DNA of 6,557 bases, from positions 1 through 6,557 of the forward strand of contig LSCM01000075.1 of NCBI GenBank assembly GCA_001577185.1, given 5' to 3'. Shown piece after piece: positions 1 through 5,740 of the stretch (position 1 is its first letter; the number at the start of each line of letters is the position of its first letter). Below the pieces are notes generated by a model. The model saw nothing but the letters and a program-made list of their open reading frames with translations. It made no database searches and was not told the origin of the DNA. The stretch is from Cloacimonetes bacterium TCS62 (GTDB lineage Bacteria > Cloacimonadota > Cloacimonadia > Cloacimonadales > TCS61). Both the position numbers and the translations under genes were made by a program.

Positions 1-462
1 CATGTAAAAAATGGTGAAGAAGTGCCAGTTATATACTTTACACCACAGGGAAAACTATTAAATCAGCAAATTGTTAATACTTATAGTCTGCAGAATAGAA
101 TAATTCTTTTATGTGGTCATTATAAGGAAATCGATCAAAGGATCCGAGATACATTAGTCACTACGGAATTATCAGTTGGTGATTATGTTCTTTCAGGAGG
201 AGAAATACCAGCGATGATATTAATCGATGCTGTTGCAAGATTGCAGGATGACGTTCTGGGAAATATTGAATCTGCCTTATCAGATTCACATCAAAATCAA
301 TTGTTAGGTTGTCCACATTATACCAGACCACCGGTATTTAGGAATATGAAAGTTCCAGATGTTTTGCTCTCTGGTAATCATAAAAAAATCGCTGCCTGGC
401 GAGAAAAAAAATCACTCGAGATCACAAAAAAGAATAGACCAGATCTTCTTAATGATGAATAA
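1..462 (+). CDS. trmD: tRNA (guanine-N1)-methyltransferase TrmD, 5'-truncated by window edge
   Basis: TrmD methylates N1 of G37 next to the anticodon in a subset of tRNAs, using S-adenosylmethionine, and so prevents frameshifting. The frame is open from base 1, giving the C-terminal 153 residues; the N-terminus lies outside. Family landmarks are VIYFTPQGK, GDYVLSGGE (trefoil-knot cofactor site), the arginine in AVARL (bases 238-240) and the aspartate in LSDSH (bases 283-285), which line up with E. coli Arg154 and catalytic Asp169, then CPHYTRP and LLSGNH. The loop equal to E. coli GRYEGID reads GHYKEID (bases 115-135), so two positions often treated as conserved differ. The protein ends shortly after RPDLL, a normal place for the family. 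The stop overlaps the next gene by 11 bases. Identity is secure; the loop change is probably lineage variation. Confidence 0.97.
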   Translation, partial: HVKNGEEVPVIYFTPQGKLLNQQIVNTYSLQNRIILLCGHYKEIDQRIRDTLVTTELSVGDYVLSGGEIPAMILIDAVARLQDDVLGNIESALSDSHQNQLLGCPHYTRPPVFRNMKVPDVLLSGNHKKIAAWREKKSLEITKKNRPDLLNDE

Positions 463-1000
463 TATTTATCTAGGTTTAGTTCACTATCCGATTAGTAATA
501 AATTTGGGGAAAAAGTAACAACTTCGATTACTAATCTTGATATTCACGATATAGCAAGAAGTTGCATGACATTTGGTGTTAATAGATTTTTTATAATTAA
601 CCCCTTGAAGAGTCAAAAAGAACTTCTAAAAAGAATCCTCAAATTTTGGAAAAGTGATATTGCAAAAAAATATAATTCTGACAGAGTAGAAGCTCTATCT
701 TTGATTGAATATGCAAAAGACATTGAAAGTGCAAAAAAAAAAATAAGTTTACAGGAAGAAGACTGTTTAGTTATTTCAACGACAGCTACCGATTTGAAAA
801 ATCAAATTAGTTTTAATGAGTGCAGAAAATTAAGTAATCCGGTGCTGCTTTTATTTGGAACTGGAAACGGTTTAACGAAAGATGTTCATAATTCTGCTGA
901 TCACGTTTTAGAATCAATCAGTGGAAAACAAGATTACAACCATCTTTCGGTTAGAAGTGCAGTTGCTATTATACTAGACAGAATTGCTTCCGAGAAATAA
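452..1000 (+). CDS. SPOUT-superfamily SAM-dependent RNA methyltransferase (PF09936-like)
   Basis: Predicted RNA methyltransferase of 182 residues, target unknown. The C-terminal half has the SPOUT knot pattern: a strand ending LVISTTATD (residues 106-114), the glycine loop PVLLLFGTGNGL (130-141) and the knot helix NHLSVRSAVAIILDR (163-177). The N-terminal half (IYLGLVHYP, DIARSCMTFGV) matches the small family known as an RNA methyltransferase sitting beside, or fused to, trmD in several phyla. The frame is open from 359, but that part lies inside trmD in another frame. The ATG pair at 452 or 455, overlapping the trmD stop, fits the family N-terminus. No clear Shine-Dalgarno precedes it, so translation is probably coupled to trmD. 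Its place between trmD and rplS suggests a tRNA or rRNA modification role, which is inference. An 11-A run lies in codons 94-98. Confidence 0.85.
   Translation: MMNNIYLGLVHYPISNKFGEKVTTSITNLDIHDIARSCMTFGVNRFFIINPLKSQKELLKRILKFWKSDIAKKYNSDRVEALSLIEYAKDIESAKKKISLQEEDCLVISTTATDLKNQISFNECRKLSNPVLLLFGTGNGLTKDVHNSADHVLESISGKQDYNHLSVRSAVAIILDRIASEK
733..743 (+). repeat. Homopolymer run of 11 A inside the SPOUT methyltransferase gene
   Basis: Eleven consecutive A residues span the end of an alanine codon, three lysine codons and the first base of an isoleucine codon. It is the longest homopolymer I saw in the window and a possible site of polymerase slippage or sequencing error. The reading frame is intact as given. 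Confidence 0.8.
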
Positions 1001-1006
1001 AGGAGG
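1001..1006 (+). promoter_or_regulatory. Ribosome binding site of rplS
   Basis: A perfect AGGAGG directly follows the stop codon of the methyltransferase gene and sits 4 bases before ATG at 1011. It settles the rplS start at 1011 rather than the in-frame TTG at 984, and suggests that L19 is made at a higher rate than the upstream enzymes. Confidence 0.85.
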
Positions 1007-1010
1007 AACG

Positions 1011-1358
1011 ATGGACTTAATTCATGAAATTGGGAAAGAAAATTTAAGAAGTGATCTACCAGAGTTTAATGTTGGAGATACTATAAAAGTCCAATACAAA
1101 ATTAAGGAAGGATCTAAAGAAAGAAATCAAATGTTTCAGGGAATTGTTATTCGTAAAAGAGGTGCACAGCTTTCTAAAACATTTACCTTAAGAAAAATAA
1201 GTTATGGAGTAGCAGTAGAAAGAATTTTTCCATTACACACACCAATTATTAAGAAAATTGATGTTATCAGGTATGGTAAAGTACGTAGATCAAAACTTTA
1301 TTATTTACGTAAAGCCAAAGGAAAAGCTGCTCGAATTAGAGAAAAAAGAAAATTTTAA
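1011..1358 (+). CDS. rplS: 50S ribosomal protein L19
   Basis: L19 is a large-subunit ribosomal protein at the 30S/50S interface. The product has 115 residues, the same length as E. coli L19. Landmarks in order are FNVGDTIKV (19-27), FQGIVIRKRG (42-51), TFTLRKISYGVAVERIFPLH (57-76) and GKVRRSKLYYLR (89-100), with a very basic C-terminal tail ending EKRKF. The start is fixed by AGGAGG at 1001-1006. It lies 10 bases after the methyltransferase stop and is the last gene of the trmD operon, followed by a terminator hairpin. Nothing unusual is seen in it. Confidence 0.98.
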   Translation: MDLIHEIGKENLRSDLPEFNVGDTIKVQYKIKEGSKERNQMFQGIVIRKRGAQLSKTFTLRKISYGVAVERIFPLHTPIIKKIDVIRYGKVRRSKLYYLRKAKGKAARIREKRKF

Positions 1359-1372
1359 TATGTACAAAATAG

Positions 1373-1400
1373 AAAAAGAGCTCAGTAGAGCTCTTTTTTT
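1373..1400. terminator. Rho-independent terminator, probably bidirectional
   Basis: A perfect 11-bp stem (AAAAAGAGCTC at 1373-1383 pairing with GAGCTCTTTTT at 1388-1398) closes an AGTA loop and runs into seven T residues on the plus strand. On the minus strand the same hairpin is followed by five T residues. It lies 14 bases after the rplS stop and 33 bases beyond the end of the minus-strand kinase remnant, so it can serve both convergent transcripts. Confidence 0.9.
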
Positions 1401-1432
1401 ATGTTTTATAAAGTAAGTTGCCGTAAAATAGC

Positions 1433-1903
1433 TTATTTTTTTGAGGGAAACTTAATTGTTATTTCAGAACCATGATCACTATTCAATTCCATCTTACCAT
1501 GTAACTGATCCAGCATAAGATCAATTAAATAAAATCCTAATGTAACATGACTGCTTATATCTACATTGTCTGGGATACCAATTCCATTGTCTCTTACAAT
1601 AAGAATAAAATCTCCATTTTTATTGTTTAGCTCAATGGTAATTTTCCCCTCTCTAGCGACTGGAAATGCATGCTGTAACGAATTAGTTATCAATTCATTA
1701 AGAATAAGTCCACAAGGAATTGCAAGTTGAATATCCATTTTAATTTCTATAAGCATAAAATTTAATTTTATTTTTGAAGAATCTACTTTATTCCTTGAAT
1801 AAAGATGAGAAGAAAGTGATGAGATATAATTTTGGAAATTAGAATCTACTAGTTCAATAACTTCAACTTGTATTAAACAAATCTCACTAAAGTTATTAAT
1901 AAT
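1433..1903 (-). pseudogene. 5'-truncated histidine kinase remnant (HisKA_2 / HATPase_c type)
   Basis: This is the C-terminal ATP-binding part of a sensor histidine kinase. Visible boxes are the N-box ILNELITNSLQHAFP, the G1 box VRDNGIGIP and a G2-like stretch TLGFYLIDLMLDQLHGKMEL, ending GSEITIKFPSKK. The PCGLILNEL style is typical of the HisKA_2 family. The first ATG in frame is at 1756, but homology continues upstream of it: the codons from about 1849 to 1757 read NFQNYISSLSSHLYSRNK, the usual linker before the ATPase domain, and perhaps back to about 1886. The frame closes at a TGA (1904-1906), next to the smpB stop. No ATG, GTG or TTG precedes the linker, no ribosome binding site precedes 1756, and the phosphoacceptor histidine region and any sensor domain are absent. 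I read it as the 3' remnant of a kinase gene deleted up to the end of smpB. A short expressed ATPase from 1756 (107 residues) is possible but unlikely. Confidence 0.75.
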
Positions 1904-2351
1904 TCATTTTATTAAATCTGGCATTGCGCTTTCTATCTCTCAGTTCGTCCTTTCTTTTAATATCTTCGCGTTTATCATACTTTTTCTTACCCTTTGCTAC
2001 TGCCAGGGTAATCTTAACTCTATTATCATCATTTATATACATATCCTTAGGAATAAGTGTAAAACCTCTTTCATCAACTTGTTTTTTAAGTTTTCGTATC
2101 TCTCGTTTATGTAATAGTAATTTCCTTTTTCTTTCTGGATCATGATTAAATACATTACCATGTTTATAACTGCTGATATGCAAACTGTACAGCCAGATTT
2201 CACCTTTCTCGATTCTCGCATAACTATCCTTAAAATTAACCTTACCTGCTCTTATGGATTTGATCTCGGTACCTTTAAGAATAAGACCTGCTTCCATTTC
2301 ATCTACAAAGAAATAGTTATGACTCGCTTTCTTATTTTTAAATGTTCTCAT
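1896..2351 (-). CDS. smpB: SsrA (tmRNA)-binding protein SmpB
   Basis: SmpB binds tmRNA and delivers it to ribosomes stalled on broken messages, standing in for the missing codon-anticodon pair. The product has 151 residues, normal for the family. Landmarks are GLILKGTEIKSIRAGKVNF (22-40), HISSY (58-62), HGN (64-66), DPERKRKLLLHKREI (71-85), TLIPKDMYIND (98-108) and the lysine/arginine-rich C-terminal tail after LAVAKGKKKYDKR, which enters the mRNA channel. ATG at 2351 is chosen over an in-frame TTG at 2381 because GGAG lies 5 bases upstream and because the family begins near this point. No tmRNA gene is visible in the window. The stop directly abuts the histidine kinase remnant, which is downstream on the same strand. 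Confidence 0.97.
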   Translation of the reverse strand: MRTFKNKKASHNYFFVDEMEAGLILKGTEIKSIRAGKVNFKDSYARIEKGEIWLYSLHISSYKHGNVFNHDPERKRKLLLHKREIRKLKKQVDERGFTLIPKDMYINDDNRVKITLAVAKGKKKYDKREDIKRKDELRDRKRNARFNKMNY

Positions 2352-2356
2352 TTTAT

Positions 2357-2360
2357 CTCC
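2357..2360 (-). promoter_or_regulatory. Ribosome binding site of smpB
   Basis: GGAG on the minus strand, 5 bases before ATG at 2351. It supports that start against the in-frame TTG at 2381, which has no comparable site. Confidence 0.7.
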
Positions 2361-2384
2361 AAAATTAAAATTGATTTGCAATCC

Positions 2385-2393
2385 ATTATGTCA
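2385..2393 (-). promoter_or_regulatory. Possible extended -10 promoter for smpB
   Basis: The minus strand reads TGACATAAT, one mismatch from the extended -10 consensus TGnTATAAT. Transcription would start near 2378 and leave a leader of about 27 bases before the smpB start. No good -35 element is seen at the usual distance (the region is T-rich), which extended -10 promoters can tolerate. Short motifs like this arise often in AT-rich DNA. Confidence 0.35.
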
Positions 2394-2472
2394 AATGGAA
2401 AAATTAGAAAAATATTTTAATGAATTGATATCTCGCCTAATATTCTAAAATAACATTGAATAAGATTTTTCC

Positions 2473-2500
2473 TTGACACTTGAATCGAACAGAATTTAAA
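2473..2500 (+). promoter_or_regulatory. Likely promoter of the redox operon
   Basis: A perfect TTGACA (2473-2478) is followed after 16 bases by TTTAAA (2495-2500), which matches four of six positions of the -10 consensus. It lies about 25 bases upstream of the first operon gene, whose GAGG (2518-2521) sits 4 bases before ATG at 2526. The leader would be short. No operator, riboswitch or extended hairpin is evident in the spacer. The -35 is convincing and the -10 weak. Confidence 0.45.
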
Positions 2501-2525
2501 AATTTTACAAAAAAATAGAGGAAAT

Positions 2526-4592
2526 ATGGTATCAAATAGAATTAAAGAACACCCTATCTTACCAATAGAAAAGAAAAAAAATATATTCTTTTATTGGAAT
2601 GGCAAAAGATTAACTGCAAAAAAAGATGAAGTAATCTCATCTGCATTGTTCGCTAATAGTATTAAGATTTTTGGTCATCATCATAAAGATGATAAAGCCC
2701 AAGGAATTTTCTGTGCTAATGGTCAATGTGCGAAATGTACAGTTATAGCAGATGGCGTGCCTGTAAAATCTTGTATGACAACTGTAAAGCAAGGAATGAA
2801 AATTGAAAGTGTAGAAGGATTACCCAAACTTCCAGAAACCGACGAACATCAGATCAGTAATATTGAAGAAGTTGCATATGATGTTCTAATTATAGGTGGA
2901 GGTCCTGCAGGTCTTTCAGCTGCGATCCAGTTAGGTAAATTAAATATTTCAATTTTGATAGTCGATGATAAATCTGAACTTGGTGGTAAACTAGTTCTCC
3001 AAACTCATAAATTCTTTGGTTCTGTAGAAGATTCTTATGCCGGTACAAGAGGAAACGATATTGGAAAAATGTTGTCACATGAAGTTAAAGAAAACGATAA
3101 AATTACAGTATGGACAAATAGTATTGCTCTTTATGTTTATAAAGATAGAAAAGTAGGAATACTCCAAGCTGATATTTACAAATTAGTGAAGCCAAAAGTA
3201 ATATTGAATGCTGCAGGTGCTCGAGAAAAGTTTCTGCGATTCAAAGGTAATTCTTTAGCAGGTATTTATGGAGCAGGAGCCTTCCAAACTTTGGTGAATC
3301 GTGATCTTGTGCGACCGACTAAGAGATTATTCATTGTGGGCGGGGGAAATGTTGGACTTATTGCCGGTTATCATGCATTACAAGCTGGTATCAAAGTTGT
3401 AGGACTTGTCGAAGCTCTACCTAAGTGCGGAGGTTATAAAGTTCATGCAGATAAACTTGCTCGATTAGGTGTTCCAATTTATACATCGCATACTGTTCTA
3501 AAAGCAAACGGGGAAGAATCTGTAGAATCTGTGACCATATCGAAAATTGATGCAAATTTCCAGCCGATCTCAGGAACTGAAAAGACATTCGCCTGCGATA
3601 CACTTTTGATAGCTGTTGGTTTGGAAAGCGTTAGTGAATTTACTGATGAAGCAGAAAAAGCTGGAATAACAGTTTATGCTGCTGGTGATGCCAAGGAAAT
3701 TGCTGAAGCTTCTTCTGCAATGTTCAATGGTAAAATTGCCGGACAAATGGTAGCAAAAGAGATCAACAACGATGTAACAGATATTCCTCAAAGCTGGTAC
3801 GATAAAGCAGAGATCCTAAAAAAAGAACCAGGAAAAACTTTTGAGTATAACTTCCCCAAACAGGAAAAGGGAGTATTCCCCGTAATTCATTGCCTTCAAG
3901 AAATACCATGCAATCCTTGCAGTTCGATCTGTCCGACAAATTCTATCAATATGATCGGTGACCCCATAATGGATCTACCAGTTTATGAAGGAAAATGTGT
4001 AGGTTGTGGAAAATGTGTGGTTATATGTCCCGGCTTGGCGATCACTCTAGTTGATTTCCGAAATGACGATAATTATCCCACCATTACAATACCCTATGAA
4101 GTTAAAAATCATACTGTGAATATAGGTGACAAACTCATATGTGTAGATATTGATGGAAAGTATCTTGCTACACTTAAAGTTGAAGAAGTTATCGACACAA
4201 AAAATAATAAAAAAACACAGCTTATAAAACTAAAGTCACCAAAAAATATTGCAAAAAAAATCGTATCCTTTAGAGTTCAAGATAAAGAGGTAACGCAACC
4301 TCTAGAAATGGACACACCAGAAATTGATGATGATGAAATGATCTGCCTTTGCGAAAAAGTAACTGCTAAAGAAATTAAAAAGCTTATTAGACAAGGAATT
4401 ACTGATATGAACCAGATCAAAGCGATCACTCGCGCTGGTATGGGACCTTGTGGTGCAAAAAGCTGCGATAATTTAATAAAACAATTATTCCGACAAGAAG
4501 GAGTTTCTTTGGAAAATGTAGAGAAAAATACCAGGCGTCCTCTTTTCGTGGAAGTACCTTTGGGAAAATTTGCGGATGGAGGTAAAAAATGA
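2526..4592 (+). CDS. Multidomain iron-sulfur flavoprotein oxidoreductase (HcnA+HcnB-like fusion, electron-transfer subunit)
   Basis: A 688-residue cytoplasmic redox protein with no signal peptide or membrane segment. Domains in order: a plant-type 2Fe-2S domain (residues about 20-95; Cys63, 68, 71, 83); a two-dinucleotide flavin domain (about 117-412) with GGGPAG (124-129) for FAD, GGGNVG (272-277) for NAD(P), Glu296 ending the next strand (hinting at NAD), and VYAAGD (383-388); a ferredoxin-like domain (about 450-507) with CNPCSSICP and the complete motif Cys491, 494, 497, 501; a small beta-rich stretch (about 518-590); and a BFD-like 2Fe-2S domain (Cys607, 609, 642, 647). This combines modules that are separate subunits in HcnA/HcnB, opine oxidase and archaeal dye-linked proline dehydrogenases. 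The next gene supplies the DAO-type catalytic partner. By inference this subunit accepts electrons from it and hands them to NAD(P) or an iron-sulfur carrier. Start: ATG with GAGG upstream. The substrate is unknown. Confidence 0.88.
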   Translation: MVSNRIKEHPILPIEKKKNIFFYWNGKRLTAKKDEVISSALFANSIKIFGHHHKDDKAQGIFCANGQCAKCTVIADGVPVKSCMTTVKQGMKIESVEGLPKLPETDEHQISNIEEVAYDVLIIGGGPAGLSAAIQLGKLNISILIVDDKSELGGKLVLQTHKFFGSVEDSYAGTRGNDIGKMLSHEVKENDKITVWTNSIALYVYKDRKVGILQADIYKLVKPKVILNAAGAREKFLRFKGNSLAGIYGAGAFQTLVNRDLVRPTKRLFIVGGGNVGLIAGYHALQAGIKVVGLVEALPKCGGYKVHADKLARLGVPIYTSHTVLKANGEESVESVTISKIDANFQPISGTEKTFACDTLLIAVGLESVSEFTDEAEKAGITVYAAGDAKEIAEASSAMFNGKIAGQMVAKEINNDVTDIPQSWYDKAEILKKEPGKTFEYNFPKQEKGVFPVIHCLQEIPCNPCSSICPTNSINMIGDPIMDLPVYEGKCVGCGKCVVICPGLAITLVDFRNDDNYPTITIPYEVKNHTVNIGDKLICVDIDGKYLATLKVEEVIDTKNNKKTQLIKLKSPKNIAKKIVSFRVQDKEVTQPLEMDTPEIDDDEMICLCEKVTAKEIKKLIRQGITDMNQIKAITRAGMGPCGAKSCDNLIKQLFRQEGVSLENVEKNTRRPLFVEVPLGKFADGGKK

Positions 4593-5740
4593 ATACTTAT
4601 GATGTAATTATCATCGGAGCAGGTTCAATAGGTGTTCCAACTGCATTATCCTTATCGAAAAAAAAATTAAAAGTTTTAGTGATCGATTCTCAACATTCTC
4701 CTGGCCAAGTAAATAATAAAAAAGCTATAGGTGGTATTAGAGCCACTCATTCAGATTATGGTAAGATCAAAGTATCTCAAAAAAGTATAGAAATATTCTC
4801 AACTTGGAAGGAAAAGTATGGCGATGATATTGGCTGGATAGCCAACGGTTATAGTTTCCCTGCTTATAACAAAGAAGATGCGAATAAACTTAAAGAACTT
4901 ATGAAGATCCAACATTCTTTCGGTTTAAATATAGATTGGATCTCACCTGAAGAATATGAAAAAAAGGTTCCTGGGATCCGAACTAAAGATCTACAAGGAT
5001 CGACTTTTTCACCTGATGATGGTTCTGCATCTCCCCTACTTGCTATAAATGCTTTATATTTTGAAAGTCTGAAATTGGGAGCAGAATATAAATTTAATGA
5101 AAGTGTAAATGACTTATATTTAGAAAATGATCGCATCTCCAAAGTTGTTACAAATAAAGGTAATTATAGATCTAAGTATGTGATCAACGCTGCCGGAAAT
5201 AATGCTAAACAAGTTGGAAAATTAGTTGGGATCGATCTTCCTGTAAAACCAGATAGTCATGAAGGCGCAATTACTGAGCCTGTTGAAAGATTTTTTGGGC
5301 CAATGGTTGTAGATATGAGACCTACTGAAGGTTCTGCAAACTATTACTTTTATCAAAATAATGAAGGACAAGTGATCTTTTGTATAACCCCTGCACCTCC
5401 AATAATTGGAACTGATAGTGATTCTACATCTGTTTTCTTACCACAAGTGGCAAAAAGAATGATCGAACTATATCCCAGGTTGGCAAATTTGAAAGTTCGA
5501 AGAACATGGAGAGGACAATATCCAATGTCACCAGATGGATTCCCCATCGTAGGGAAATCTAAAAGAGTTAATAACTTGATCAATGCTGTCGGAATGTGTG
5601 GCCAAGGATTCATGTTAGGTCCCGGATTAGGTGAACTGCTCGCAAATATTGTCACCGAAGAACTTTCTAATGAAGATAAAAAAGCATTGAAAAGTTTTGA
5701 TCCATATCGTAGTTTTTCAAATATTGAACAATTTAAATAA
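4589..5740 (+). CDS. DAO-family FAD-dependent oxidoreductase, probable catalytic subunit of an amino acid/secondary amine dehydrogenase
   Basis: A 383-residue flavoprotein of the D-amino acid oxidase fold, related to HcnC, sarcosine oxidase beta, hydroxyproline dehydrogenase and dye-linked proline dehydrogenase beta subunits. The N-terminal FAD site is VIIIGAGSIG (6-15) with Asp33 ending the second strand. NNKKAIGGIRATHSD (42-56), SPDDGSASP (141-149), VINAAG (198-203), TWRGQYPMSPDGFPIVG (306-322) and GQGFMLGPGLGELLA (338-352) follow the family order. The segment aligned with the covalent-flavin cysteine of monomeric sarcosine oxidase has no cysteine, so FAD is probably bound non-covalently. 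No signal peptide is seen. Its ATG overlaps the upstream TGA (ATGA) and GGAGG (4578-4582) sits 6 bases before it, so the two subunits are coupled and probably form one complex. Substrate candidates from the family are proline, hydroxyproline, sarcosine, glycine or opines; the sequence does not choose among them. Confidence 0.88.
   Translation: MNTYDVIIIGAGSIGVPTALSLSKKKLKVLVIDSQHSPGQVNNKKAIGGIRATHSDYGKIKVSQKSIEIFSTWKEKYGDDIGWIANGYSFPAYNKEDANKLKELMKIQHSFGLNIDWISPEEYEKKVPGIRTKDLQGSTFSPDDGSASPLLAINALYFESLKLGAEYKFNESVNDLYLENDRISKVVTNKGNYRSKYVINAAGNNAKQVGKLVGIDLPVKPDSHEGAITEPVERFFGPMVVDMRPTEGSANYYFYQNNEGQVIFCITPAPPIIGTDSDSTSVFLPQVAKRMIELYPRLANLKVRRTWRGQYPMSPDGFPIVGKSKRVNNLINAVGMCGQGFMLGPGLGELLANIVTEELSNEDKKALKSFDPYRSFSNIEQFK

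Noticed and set aside
359..451. Upstream extension of the SPOUT methyltransferase to an ATG at 359
   Set aside because: This stretch is the trmD C-terminus read in another frame. The family N-terminus begins at IYLGLVHYP just after 452.
491..535. Perfect 9-bp inverted repeat ATTAGTAAT ... ATTACTAAT inside the SPOUT gene
   Set aside because: The arms are 27 bases apart, AT-rich and coding. A repeat of this length is not surprising and no T-run or start site lies nearby.
984..1010. Earlier start of rplS at a TTG (984)
   Set aside because: It would overlap the upstream gene and swallow its own AGGAGG. ATG at 1011 gives the standard 115-residue L19.
2369..2394. TTGACA on the minus strand (2394-2389) as a -35 for smpB
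   Set aside because: A matching -10 would fall around 2369-2364 and place the transcript start on top of the ribosome binding site. The same bases fit better as part of an extended -10.
1924..2420. Plus-strand open frames (1924-2145, 2142-2420) across smpB
   Set aside because: They are antisense to smpB, hydrophobic by frame effect, lack ribosome binding sites and resemble no family I know.
2352..2525. Search for tmRNA, a tRNA, a riboswitch or a CRISPR repeat in the divergent spacer
   Set aside because: The spacer is 174 bases, too short for tmRNA, with no tRNA-like arms, direct repeats or strong hairpins. Only promoter-like motifs were found.
2526..5740. Hydrogen cyanide synthase or nopaline/octopine oxidase as a specific name for the pair
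   Set aside because: The domain order fits the wider superfamily, but no residue or neighbour visible here identifies the substrate, so a specific name would be over-annotation.
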